This document shows positions 37,053 to 44,839 of a stretch of 46,054 bases of DNA, one piece after another. The first letter of the stretch is position 1. Each line of letters opens with the position of its first letter. The notes under the pieces are model-generated. The model ran no database searches. It worked only from the letters and a program-made list of their open reading frames with translations, and had not been told where the DNA came from. The translations under genes and the position numbers were made by a program. The DNA lies in the NCBI GenBank assembly GCA_018970205.1, contig JAGWWW010000008.1, forward strand, positions 1 through 46,054, given 5' to 3'. The stretch is from Actinomycetales bacterium (GTDB lineage: Bacteria; Actinomycetota; Actinomycetes; S36-B12; UBA5976).

Positions 37053-37121
37053 TCCCACGTTCCTCAGGACTCATGTGCTGACTTCGGAAAAGAACAGCGT
37101 ACGTGCCGCAGTCACCTGCCA

Positions 37122-38987
37122 TCACAGACCTGCCAGCGGCAGCACAACCTCCGTGGCCCCGGAGCCGTCTGACATGAGGCGCACCGGCACACCCCAGTCC
37201 TGCTGGTGGACGTGGCAGGCCGGGAACTCGGCGGCGCCGGGCGCGTCCGGGTCGTCGCAGGACGCCGCTCGCGCCGCCACATGCAACACCCCCTCAGTCA
37301 CGCCGGTCACTGACGGGTCCGCGAACACCACCTCGCGCTGCAGGTCCTCCCCGGCGCCGGCGCCGGAGGCGAGCAAATGCGCAGGGGTCGACGACACGAC
37401 CAGATGCGTGCTCGGGCCGTAGCGGTCGTCGAGCTTCTGCCCGGCTGGGGCTACGAACGGCACCCGCACGACGGCTGCGCCCGCGCGCACCTGCAGCTGC
37501 GGCCGCTGGGTGCGGTAAGCGCGCGCGTCTACGCGGGTCGCTTGCTCCGGCAACGGGACGAATGTGAGCCGGTGAGCGGCGCTCTCCACCACCAGCAGCA
37601 CCGCCCCGCGCGCGTCATCGGGAACGACAACGATGCCGCTGGGCTCCACCAACCCGGTCACGAGCGTCGTCACTTGCTTGGTCGCGGGCTCATACCGCCG
37701 CACTGCGCCGTTGTAGGTGTCCGCAAGCGCGATAGAGCCGTCGGGCAGCACCGCGACCCCGAGTGGGTGTTGCAGCAGCGCGTCAGCAGCGTCGCCGTCG
37801 ACCATGCCAAAGTCGAAGAGACCGCGACCGATGTCCGTGGTGACAACCCCGTTGCGCACACGCCGCAGCGACGAGGTCTCGGAGTCCGCGAGCCAGATGG
37901 TTCCCTCATCGTCGACTGCGAGCCCGGAGGTCTGGGCGAACCATGCCTTGTCCAGCTCGCCGTCGACCAGGCCTTCATTCGTCGTCCCCGCGAACACGCC
38001 GACTTCGCGCGTGACGGGATCGAACCACCACAGTTGGTGGATGCCGGCCATTGCGACGATGACTCGCTCATGCGTTGGGGACCACGCCACGTCCCAAGGG
38101 CTGCTCAACGGCGTGACCGCGTCCGCGCCAACCGGCAATGGGTCACCCTGCATCCACTGCGCGCCGGTACCGGCGACAGTGCGCACCGCCCCCGAGTCGA
38201 GGTCCACACCGCGCAGGCAGTGGTTGACCGTGTCAGCGACGACGAGGTCGTACCCGCAGCGCGCGCTCACCTCAGCCGGCAGCACGGCAATGCCGTTCGG
38301 CTCACTGAACCGAGCTTCGCTTGGGCCGCCGTCACGCAATCCCCGCTCGCCCATGCCGATGCTGCGAATCAACGTTGTGCCGGAGGGGTCCATCACCGCG
38401 AGCCTGTGGTTCTTCGCATCCGCGACCACGAATGTGCCGTCGTCGCAGCGCACGGCCTTGGACGGGAACCGCAGCACGGTGTCGGCCGCCGGCGGCGGCA
38501 CATACGGACCGTCGCCGCGGTGTAGCGAGCCTTTCGCCTCATGCTCCGCCACCAACTGCGTCAGCAGCGCGCGGATCGCGTGGCCGTGACCCTCGCCGGA
38601 GAACTGCCCGACGATGTAGCCCTCCGGGTCGGTGATCACCAGCGTGGGCCACGCGCGCACGGCATACGCCTGCCAGGTGGCGAGGTCCGGGTCGTCCAGC
38701 ACGGGGTGGTGCACCTCGTAGCGCTCCACAGCGGCGATGAGCGCGGCGTGGTCCGCCTCGTGCACGAACTTCGGAGAGTGCACTCCGATGGTCACGAGAC
38801 AGTCCGCGAACTCCTGCTCGATGGGGCGCAGCTCATCGAGCACGTGCAGGCAGTTGATGCAGCAGAAGGTCCAGAAGTCGAGGATGACGAACTTGCCACG
38901 CAACTCGCCGATGGTGAGCGCGCGGCCCCCGGTGTTCAACCAGCCCTGTCGGCCGACCAACTCCGGTGCCCTCACCCGCGCTGCCAT
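37122..38987 (-). CDS. Thioredoxin-like protein with NHL-repeat propeller (NHLRC2-like)
   Basis: A 621-residue cytoplasmic protein. Residues 1-150 are a thioredoxin/TlpA-type domain with FVILDFWTFCCINCLHVLDEL: the redox pair is within CCINC (Cys43/Cys46). From about 170 to 480 runs a six-bladed NHL-type beta propeller (blades marked by SKAVRCDDGTFVVADAKNHRL, GIAVLPAEVSARCGYDLVVADT, LAVDDEGTIWLADSET, VAVLPDGSIALADTYNG). A C-terminal beta domain ends it. This architecture equals animal NHLRC2 and bacterial homologues of unknown substrate. No ribosome site exists; TACGCT seven bases before the ATG gives a leaderless start, so the longer frame upstream is rejected. Confidence 0.9.
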   Translation of the reverse strand: MAARVRAPELVGRQGWLNTGGRALTIGELRGKFVILDFWTFCCINCLHVLDELRPIEQEFADCLVTIGVHSPKFVHEADHAALIAAVERYEVHHPVLDDPDLATWQAYAVRAWPTLVITDPEGYIVGQFSGEGHGHAIRALLTQLVAEHEAKGSLHRGDGPYVPPPAADTVLRFPSKAVRCDDGTFVVADAKNHRLAVMDPSGTTLIRSIGMGERGLRDGGPSEARFSEPNGIAVLPAEVSARCGYDLVVADTVNHCLRGVDLDSGAVRTVAGTGAQWMQGDPLPVGADAVTPLSSPWDVAWSPTHERVIVAMAGIHQLWWFDPVTREVGVFAGTTNEGLVDGELDKAWFAQTSGLAVDDEGTIWLADSETSSLRRVRNGVVTTDIGRGLFDFGMVDGDAADALLQHPLGVAVLPDGSIALADTYNGAVRRYEPATKQVTTLVTGLVEPSGIVVVPDDARGAVLLVVESAAHRLTFVPLPEQATRVDARAYRTQRPQLQVRAGAAVVRVPFVAPAGQKLDDRYGPSTHLVVSSTPAHLLASGAGAGEDLQREVVFADPSVTGVTEGVLHVAARAASCDDPDAPGAAEFPACHVHQQDWGVPVRLMSDGSGATEVVLPLAGL

Positions 38988-38994
38988 GTCGCGA

Positions 38995-39000
38995 AGCGTA
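38995..39000 (-). promoter_or_regulatory. -10 element for the thioredoxin-NHL gene, leaderless spacing
   Basis: TACGCT on the minus strand, seven bases (TCGCGAC) before the ATG. No Shine-Dalgarno sequence. Confidence 0.55.
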
Positions 39001-39173
39001 GAAGTGTGATGAACGACGCGCAGCGGGAGGCTCTCGGTCGCGTGAGGCAGGCGAACATCGGAGCCCCGGCTCGCTGGTGAACCATCCCTACCGCTGCGCA
39101 CTGCCGTCAACGATGGGCATGGTCGTGCAGGCCGCGGTCGTCGCTTGTTCAGCACCCGAGGCCGGGCCCAGCG

Positions 39174-39962
39174 TCAGTACGTGCGCCGGTCGGCGAGCCA
39201 GCCGAACTTGGCGCGCCACTGCGTGACGGCCTCTGGGTCGAGGTCGGCGTAGATGATCTCCTCGGCATCGGCCGACGCTTCCGCGATCACCTCACCGCGC
39301 GGGCTGATGACTGCGGAGTAGCCGCCCATCGTGACACCTGCGTGCGTGCCGACGCAGTTGACGCCGAGCACCCATGCCTGGTTCTCGATTGCACGGGCGC
39401 GCAACAGCGTGCGCCAGTGCTCGACGCGAGCCTGGGGCCAACCTGCGACAACGAGATACGCCTGTGCGCCCTGGTCGACCAGCGCACGGTAGAGCTCGGG
39501 GAAGCGGAGCTCGTAGCACGTGGTGACCCCAGTAGGGCCAAGCGGCGTCTGCACCTGCAACGGCGCGTCACCCGCGCTCAGCACCGCCGCCTCGCCCTCG
39601 GCGCCGCCCCACAGATGCAGTTTGCGGTAGGTGGAGACGAGGTCGCCCTCGGGGTTGAAGACGGCGGCGGTGTTGTAGCGGGTGCCGCCGGGCAGGACCT
39701 CGACATCGCTGCCCGCATGCAGCCACACACGATTCGCGCGGGCGATCACGGACATGGAGTTGATGAACCCTGCGAGGTCAGATGTGCTGCTGCGCATGTG
39801 CTCGGTGTTGAACGCCCCCATGGGCCACAGTTCGGGAAGCATCACGAACTGCGCACCCCCTGAGGCCGCTGTTCGCACTAGTGAGGCGACGCGCTCCTCG
39901 CGGTCGGCGCGGTCGGCAGTGTCGCCGACCTCGAGTTGGATCAAGGCAACTTTGACACTCAC
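39174..39962 (-). CDS. Carbon-nitrogen hydrolase (nitrilase superfamily)
   Basis: A 262-residue hydrolase with the Glu-Lys-Cys triad: Glu in VMLPELWPMGAF, Lys in STYRKLHLW and the nucleophile Cys in GVTTCYELRFPELYRAL. A second glutamate (VEHWRTLLRARAIENQ) is also in place. The family cuts amides such as deaminated glutathione, omega-amidase substrates or N-carbamoyl compounds; the substrate is not evident. The GTG start at 39962 is chosen because GGAGGAGG lies eight bases before it; the frame extends further upstream without a ribosome site. Two CCTTAC-N4-GTAAGG palindromes in an imperfect tandem duplication lie upstream, suggesting a dedicated regulator. Confidence 0.9.
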   Translation of the reverse strand: MSVKVALIQLEVGDTADRADREERVASLVRTAASGGAQFVMLPELWPMGAFNTEHMRSSTSDLAGFINSMSVIARANRVWLHAGSDVEVLPGGTRYNTAAVFNPEGDLVSTYRKLHLWGGAEGEAAVLSAGDAPLQVQTPLGPTGVTTCYELRFPELYRALVDQGAQAYLVVAGWPQARVEHWRTLLRARAIENQAWVLGVNCVGTHAGVTMGGYSAVISPRGEVIAEASADAEEIIYADLDPEAVTQWRAKFGWLADRRTY

Positions 39963-39994
39963 GCTCGTGACCTCCTCCTCGGCAACGGCCGCGT

Positions 39995-40010
39995 CCTTAC
40001 GAAAGTAAGG
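39995..40010. promoter_or_regulatory. Palindromic operator-like site 1
   Basis: CCTTACGAAAGTAAGG: perfect 6-bp arms around GAAA. It lies 33 bp upstream of the hydrolase GTG. It could be a repressor site or an RNA hairpin with a GNRA-type loop. Confidence 0.55.
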
Positions 40011-40113
40011 GCCCTGTCCTTGCAAATGTAGAGCCATGTGCGGCTCGCAGTGCGTGAGCACCCGCCGCGTGCACGTCCCTTGCCGAGCCGGCACCAGACG
40101 TAAGCCGCGTTGG

Positions 40114-40129
40114 CCTTACCAAAGTAAGG
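40114..40129. promoter_or_regulatory. Palindromic operator-like site 2
   Basis: CCTTACCAAAGTAAGG: same arms as site 1, loop differing in one base (CAAA). It lies 119 bp from site 1 at the matching position in the second duplication unit. Confidence 0.55.
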
Positions 40130-40213
40130 CGCATCGCACCTACGCAGGCAAGGCTGCTCGCGCCCCGCGGAGCGTGAGCACCCGCCGCTCGTGCGTCCGT
40201 CGCCGGACCGGCG

Positions 40214-41614
40214 TCAGACGCTCGGCGCTGCGAGGAAGTCAGCGACCGCCTTGAGCGCCTTGGAGCCGGCTTCGCCGTCCATGATGCGGTGGTCGAACGA
40301 GAGGGCCACAGTGGCGATGTCGCGCACCTCGACCCGCTCGCCGGAGTCGTCCTTGATGACCCACGGTTTGCGAACGACGCGGCCCAGGGCGAGGATGCCC
40401 GACTGCCCCGGGACGAGGATCGGCGTGCCGCCGTCCATCCCGAGTGCGCCGATGTTCGTGATCGTCACGGTGCCGCCGAGCATCTCCGCGGGCGCGGTGC
40501 TGCCATTGCGGGCGCGTTCGACCAAGCCCGTGAGCGCGGCAGCGAGTTGCGGGGCGCTGAGCGTCTCCGCCTCTGCCACGACCGGCACCACCAGACCCTT
40601 GCCGCCGGCGACCGCGATGCCGAGGCCAACGTGACCGTGAACGACGATCTCGGCGCCGTCTGCGCCCTCGATCCAGGACGAGTTCAAGCGCGGGTGGGAG
40701 TCGCAGGCCTTGATGACGCCCAGCGCCGCGAGTGTGAGCAGGGTGACGCGCGAACCCTCGAAGGCCGGGTCCTGACGCAGCGCCGCCACCAGTGCCGTGG
40801 ATGCGGTGACATCCACCTCGAGCCAGCACGTGACGTGCGGGGCGGTGGACACGCTCTGCACCATGGCCTGCGCCATCGAGCGCAGCACGCCTCGCACGGG
40901 GATGCGCTCGCGCGGCGTGCCGATGATCGGCGGGGCGAACGCGGGGGCAGCCGGAGCGCCAGTCGGGCGCGCACCGCTGGTGGCGCGCATGACGTCGTCG
41001 CGCGTGATGTCGCCGTGGCGGCCGGTGGGGGCGACGGAACGCAAGTCCACGCCGTGCTGCTTGGCCAGCGCGCGCACTGGCGGCTTGCAGCGGGCAATGA
41101 CCTGGGCGCCGGTGGAGTACACCTGTGGTGCGCCGTTCGCGGCAGGTGCGGCGGCGCGCCGGCGAGGGGCCACCTTCGCGCGACGCTTGGTGGAGCTGCC
41201 CGCAACCCCGTAGCCGACCAGCACCGCCTCGCGAACTCCCGCGGGCTCGACAACCGGTGCTGGCACTGCGGCGGCGGCAGGCGCGACTGCCGGCGCGGGG
41301 CTCGCAGTGGGTGCGGCGGACGCGGAAACTGCAGCAGCAGGAGCAGGGGTGGCCGGCGCAGCGTCCGCCATGCCGGCAACATCGACCTCGATGATTGCAG
41401 TGCCGACCGGCACCACCTTGCCCTCGGGAACGAGCAGTGCGGTCACGGTCCCCTCGAAGGGGCAGGGCAACTCAACACTGGCTTTCGCCGTCTCAATCTC
41501 GACGATGACGTCGTTGACCTTGACTGTGTCTCCGACCTTCACATGCCAGGTGAGGATCTCAGCCTCGGTGAGGCCTTCGCCGACATCCGGCAGCAGGAAC
41601 CGTTGTGCGCCCAT
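40214..41614 (-). CDS. 2-oxoacid dehydrogenase E2, lipoyl acyltransferase
   Basis: A 466-residue dihydrolipoamide acyltransferase. One N-terminal lipoyl domain (about 1-80) has the lipoylated lysine in IVEIETAKASVELP. An Ala/Pro-rich linker leads to a peripheral-subunit-binding domain (PPVRALAKQHGVDLRSVAPTG) and the catalytic domain, which ends in the family block with SFDHRIMDGEAG (active His, Asp). It passes the acyl group made by E1 to CoA. Size and single lipoyl domain fit the branched-chain type, though the pyruvate type is not excluded. The ATG follows the E1beta stop by one base (TGACATG) and lacks a good ribosome site, so translation probably depends on reinitiation. No E3 gene is adjacent. 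Confidence 0.93.
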   Translation of the reverse strand: MGAQRFLLPDVGEGLTEAEILTWHVKVGDTVKVNDVIVEIETAKASVELPCPFEGTVTALLVPEGKVVPVGTAIIEVDVAGMADAAPATPAPAAAVSASAAPTASPAPAVAPAAAAVPAPVVEPAGVREAVLVGYGVAGSSTKRRAKVAPRRRAAAPAANGAPQVYSTGAQVIARCKPPVRALAKQHGVDLRSVAPTGRHGDITRDDVMRATSGARPTGAPAAPAFAPPIIGTPRERIPVRGVLRSMAQAMVQSVSTAPHVTCWLEVDVTASTALVAALRQDPAFEGSRVTLLTLAALGVIKACDSHPRLNSSWIEGADGAEIVVHGHVGLGIAVAGGKGLVVPVVAEAETLSAPQLAAALTGLVERARNGSTAPAEMLGGTVTITNIGALGMDGGTPILVPGQSGILALGRVVRKPWVIKDDSGERVEVRDIATVALSFDHRIMDGEAGSKALKAVADFLAAPSV

Positions 41615-41615
41615 G

Positions 41616-42611
41616 TCAGTAGTCCATCGCCTGGTCGACTGCCTCGAGCACTCGGTCGAGGTCGGGCAGGAACGCGTGCTCCACACGGGCCGGCGGGTAG
41701 GGCGCATGCATACCGCCGACGCGCAGCACCGGGGCCTGCATCGTCCAGAAGCACTTCTCGGTCACCCGCGCCGCGATCTCCGCGCCGACGCCGCAGAACA
41801 CGCTGGCCTCATGCACCACGACCATGCGTCCGGTCTTCGTCGCCGACGCCACGAGGGTGTCCACGTCCATCGGCGAGATGCTTCGCAGGTCGACAACTTC
41901 GAGGCTACGGCCTTCTTCGGCAGCCGCCTCCGCGACCTCGAGGCAGGTGCGGACCATCGGCCCGTATGCAACGAGCGTGAGGTCCGTGCCCTCGCGCGCG
42001 ATGCGAGCCTTGAACGGCGAGCCGACGCCGGCGGGGTCGGCGACCACGTCCACCGTGTCGTCGAAGTCGGCCTTGTCCCAGTAGCGGCGCTTCGGCTCGA
42101 AGAAGATGACCGGGTCCTCGCAGGCGATTGCCTGCTGGATCATGACGAACGCGTCATACGGGTTCGCCGGTGACATCACCCGCAGGCCCGCGGTGTGGGC
42201 GAAGTACGCCTCTGGCGACTCGCTGTGGTGCTCCACCGCGCCGATGCCGCCGCCGTAGGGGATGCGTACCACGATGGGCAACCGGGTCGCGCCTGCGGAG
42301 CGCTTGTGCGACTTCGCGAGTTGGCTGACGATCTGGTCGAAGGCCGGGTACACGAACCCGTCGAACTGGATCTCGACCACCGGGCGCCAGCCGCGCATCG
42401 CCATGCCGATGGCAGTGCCCATGATGCCGCTCTCGGCCAGCGGCGGGTCAATCACACGCATGTCGCCGAACTGCGCCTGCAAGCCGTCCGTGACGCGGAA
42501 GACCCCGCCGAGTTTGCCGATGTCCTCGCCCATCAGCACGACCTTCTCGTCGCGCTCGAGCGCGATGCGCAAACCGGAGTTGATGGCCTTGGCCATCGTG
42601 ATCGTTGCCAT
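41616..42611 (-). CDS. 2-oxoacid dehydrogenase E1 component, beta subunit
   Basis: A 331-residue transketolase-type beta subunit. Recognisable blocks are MAKAINSGLRIALERDEKVVL, MGEDIGKLGGVFRVTDGLQ, FGDMRVIDPPLAESGIMGTAIG, VVRIPYGGGIGAVEHHSESPEAYFAHTAGLRVMSPANPYDA in parts, and FEPKRRYW. With the alpha subunit it decarboxylates branched-chain 2-oxoacids (or pyruvate) using thiamine diphosphate. GGAGGT lies seven bases before the ATG, and the ATG follows the E1alpha stop by one base. Confidence 0.94.
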   Translation of the reverse strand: MATITMAKAINSGLRIALERDEKVVLMGEDIGKLGGVFRVTDGLQAQFGDMRVIDPPLAESGIMGTAIGMAMRGWRPVVEIQFDGFVYPAFDQIVSQLAKSHKRSAGATRLPIVVRIPYGGGIGAVEHHSESPEAYFAHTAGLRVMSPANPYDAFVMIQQAIACEDPVIFFEPKRRYWDKADFDDTVDVVADPAGVGSPFKARIAREGTDLTLVAYGPMVRTCLEVAEAAAEEGRSLEVVDLRSISPMDVDTLVASATKTGRMVVVHEASVFCGVGAEIAARVTEKCFWTMQAPVLRVGGMHAPYPPARVEHAFLPDLDRVLEAVDQAMDY

Positions 42612-42612
42612 G

Positions 42613-43710
42613 TCAGTGACCTCCGTGTCCGTGACGGGCGCTCAGGTCGCCGAACTGTGCGATGTAGGCGGCCATCTCGGCGCGCTCCTCCTCGACGAGC
42701 GCGTGCGGCTCGGCGTAGACGTGGTCGAAGATGTCCATCGGCTGCGGATCGACCAGGGCGCGGGCGCCAGCGCGGATGTGCTGCGCCAACTCCTCGGCCT
42801 CAGCGTCGAGTGAGTCGTAGAACGACTGCGGCGTGCCGACCGAGTCGAGGTACGCCTTCACGCGCAGAAGTGGGTCGCGCGCCTTCCAGTACTCAACTTC
42901 CTCGGGGTCGCGGTAGCGAGTGGGGTCGTCGGAGGTCGTGTGCGCGCCGATGCGGTAGGTGAACGCCTCGATGAGCGCGGGGCCGTTGCCCGCGCGCGCG
43001 TTCTCGAGGGCCCAACGCGTGACGGCGAGCATCGCGAGCACGTCGTTGCCGTCGACCCGGAAGCCGGGGAACCCGAAGCCCTTGGCCTTGTGGAACACCG
43101 GCACGCGCATCTGGCGGGTGTTCGGCTCGGAGATGGCGTACTGGTTGTTCTGGCAAAGGAAGACGACCGGAGCGTTGTAGATGCCGGCGAAGCTGAACGC
43201 CTCGGCGACGTCGCCCTGGTTGCTGCCGCCGTCGCCGAAGCAGGTGAGAACAGCGTCGTTGGTGCCCTCACGCATGCCGGCCATGGCCCAACCCACGGCG
43301 TGCAGGCACTGGTTGCCGATGACGATCGTGTAGAGACCGAAGTTGTGCTTGCGGGGGTCCCAACCGCCGTTGGTGGTGCCGCGGAACAGGCCGAGGATCG
43401 CGACCGGGTCGACCCCGCGCGTCCACGCGACGCCGTGCTCGCGGTAGGAGGGAAAGACCATGTCCTGCGGGGCGAGCGCGCGGCCGGCGCCGATCTGCGC
43501 GGCCTCCTGGCCCATGCACTGCGCCCACAGCGCGAGCTCGCCCTGGCGTTGCAGCGCAGTCGCCTCGTTGTCCCAGCGCCGAACGAGGAACAGGTCGCGG
43601 TACAGCGAGCGAATCTCGTCGTCGGTGATGTCCAGCGGGAAGTCGGCGTTCGACACCCGTTGGCCCTCCGGGGTCAGCAGTTGGATGAGGTCATCCGGTG
43701 CGGAAATCAT
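42613..43710 (-). CDS. 2-oxoacid dehydrogenase E1 component, alpha subunit
   Basis: A 365-residue alpha subunit. The thiamine diphosphate site is seen in TCFGDGGSNQGDVAEAFSFA, ending in LCQNNQYAIS (GDG...NN motif). FPSYREHGVAW and the phosphorylation-loop-like YRIGAHTTSDDPTRYRDPEE are typical of this family. It begins the E1alpha-E1beta-E2 operon. The ATG at 43710 has GAGAGGAGC upstream; the longer open frame overlaps the divergent EamA gene and is rejected. Together with the mmsA-like gene at the left edge it would fit valine catabolism. Confidence 0.94.
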   Translation of the reverse strand: MISAPDDLIQLLTPEGQRVSNADFPLDITDDEIRSLYRDLFLVRRWDNEATALQRQGELALWAQCMGQEAAQIGAGRALAPQDMVFPSYREHGVAWTRGVDPVAILGLFRGTTNGGWDPRKHNFGLYTIVIGNQCLHAVGWAMAGMREGTNDAVLTCFGDGGSNQGDVAEAFSFAGIYNAPVVFLCQNNQYAISEPNTRQMRVPVFHKAKGFGFPGFRVDGNDVLAMLAVTRWALENARAGNGPALIEAFTYRIGAHTTSDDPTRYRDPEEVEYWKARDPLLRVKAYLDSVGTPQSFYDSLDAEAEELAQHIRAGARALVDPQPMDIFDHVYAEPHALVEEERAEMAAYIAQFGDLSARHGHGGH

Positions 43711-43874
43711 CCGCGCTCCTCTCGAGCAGACAGCACACACGTGTCGTGGGGACGGTGCACTCGGCGGGCTGGGCCTCGCCGTCGCTCCACCGCGCATCCT
43801 TGCACCGCTGACCCTGTGACGCGCACCACAGGCGGCGTGACCTATCTCGCGTCCCAGCGTGGTGGGATAGCCCC

Positions 43875-44819
43875 ATGACGGCCGATGCGGGAGTTGGCGG
43901 CACCGGCCAGGTTCCCCGGCCGGCCTTGGTCTGGACATCGCTGGCCATCTTGTGGGTCGCCTGGGGCTCGACCTACTTGGCAATCGCCTACATGGTCGCG
44001 GAGATGCCGCTGTTGCTCGCCATCGGCCTGCGCTACCTCGCCTCCGCGGTCATCCTCGGCGCGTATCTGACCGTGCGGCGCGGGCCGCGGGCCGTGCTGC
44101 GCCCGGCGCCGGAGGTCAAGCGAGGCGTCTTCGAAGGCGTCCTGCTCATCGGGGCTGGCAACACCGGCGTATGCCTCGCGGAGCGGCATGTGCCCAGCGG
44201 AGTCGTGGCGATGATCGTCTCCATGCTCTCCATCTGGGTGGCGCTGCTGCGCTCGCGGTTCGCGAACCGGCCGAGCGCGACGACTCTGGTCGGAGTAGCC
44301 GTGGGGTTCGGCGGCGTCGCCGCGATCGTGCTCTCCGGCAGCCATGCGTCCAACATCACCTCCGGCGGAGGCAGCGTGGTTCTGTGGAGTCTGGCAGTGG
44401 TGCTCGGCTCGCTCGGGTGGGCCTGTGGCTCATTCTTCGGACCCCGATTCAGCCCCACCCGTGATGCGGTCGCCGGCGCCTTCTGGCAGGTGCTCGCCGG
44501 CGGCGCGCTCATGACCATCCTGGGCCTGCTCACCGGTGAGCGGGTGAGCGATTTCGCCGATGCCAGCCCGCGCGCGTGGTGGTCGGTTCTCTACCTGGTC
44601 ATCGTCGGCTCGGTCATCGCGCAGACCGCGTATGCGTGGCTGCTCAGTTCCGGCACGTCGCTGTCTCTCATCGCCACCTACGCCTACGTCAACCCCGTCA
44701 TCGCCGTGGCACTGGGCGTGTGGTTCCTCAGCGAGCATGTGACAGCGGCCGCGTTGCTCGGCGGCGGGCTCGTACTCACAGCCATTGCCCTGGTGACTCG
44801 AGGCGAGCGACAGGGCTGA
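43875..44819 (+). CDS. EamA/DMT-family transporter
   Basis: A 314-residue membrane protein with ten hydrophobic segments in two EamA repeats. WGSTYLAIAYMV in helix 1 and GLRYLASAVILGAYL in helix 2 are the family start; the second half repeats the pattern, with YLVIVGSVIAQTAYAWLLSSG and YAYVNPVIAVALGVWFLSEHV, the standard C-terminal block. Related proteins (YedA, RhtA) export amino acids or metabolites; the substrate here is unknown. TGGGAT lies six bases before the ATG, a weak leaderless-type -10, and there is no ribosome site. It diverges from the dehydrogenase operon. Confidence 0.9.
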   Translation: MTADAGVGGTGQVPRPALVWTSLAILWVAWGSTYLAIAYMVAEMPLLLAIGLRYLASAVILGAYLTVRRGPRAVLRPAPEVKRGVFEGVLLIGAGNTGVCLAERHVPSGVVAMIVSMLSIWVALLRSRFANRPSATTLVGVAVGFGGVAAIVLSGSHASNITSGGGSVVLWSLAVVLGSLGWACGSFFGPRFSPTRDAVAGAFWQVLAGGALMTILGLLTGERVSDFADASPRAWWSVLYLVIVGSVIAQTAYAWLLSSGTSLSLIATYAYVNPVIAVALGVWFLSEHVTAAALLGGGLVLTAIALVTRGERQG

Positions 44820-44839
44820 CGTCGCCGAGGCAGACACCG

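Larger units (their letters stand above)
39995..40220. repeat. Imperfect tandem duplication of about 120 bp
   Basis: Unit 1 starts at 39995 and unit 2 at 40114. Both open with the palindrome. The best aligned part is 40051-40100 against 40171-40220, sharing GCGTGAGCACCCGCCGC exactly and about 40 of 50 bases overall, including CAGACG at the end. The second unit runs into the last codons of the E2 gene (stop at 40214). Confidence 0.65.

Noticed and set aside
37122-39155. Longer thioredoxin-NHL frame beginning at 39155
   Set aside because: The additional 56 residues are Arg/Pro-rich with no homology, and TACGCT-N7-ATG supports the start at 38987.
42613-43983. Longer E1alpha start inside the EamA gene
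   Set aside because: The extra 91 codons are compositionally unlike the protein, overlap the divergent EamA gene, and the ATG at 43710 has a good ribosome site.
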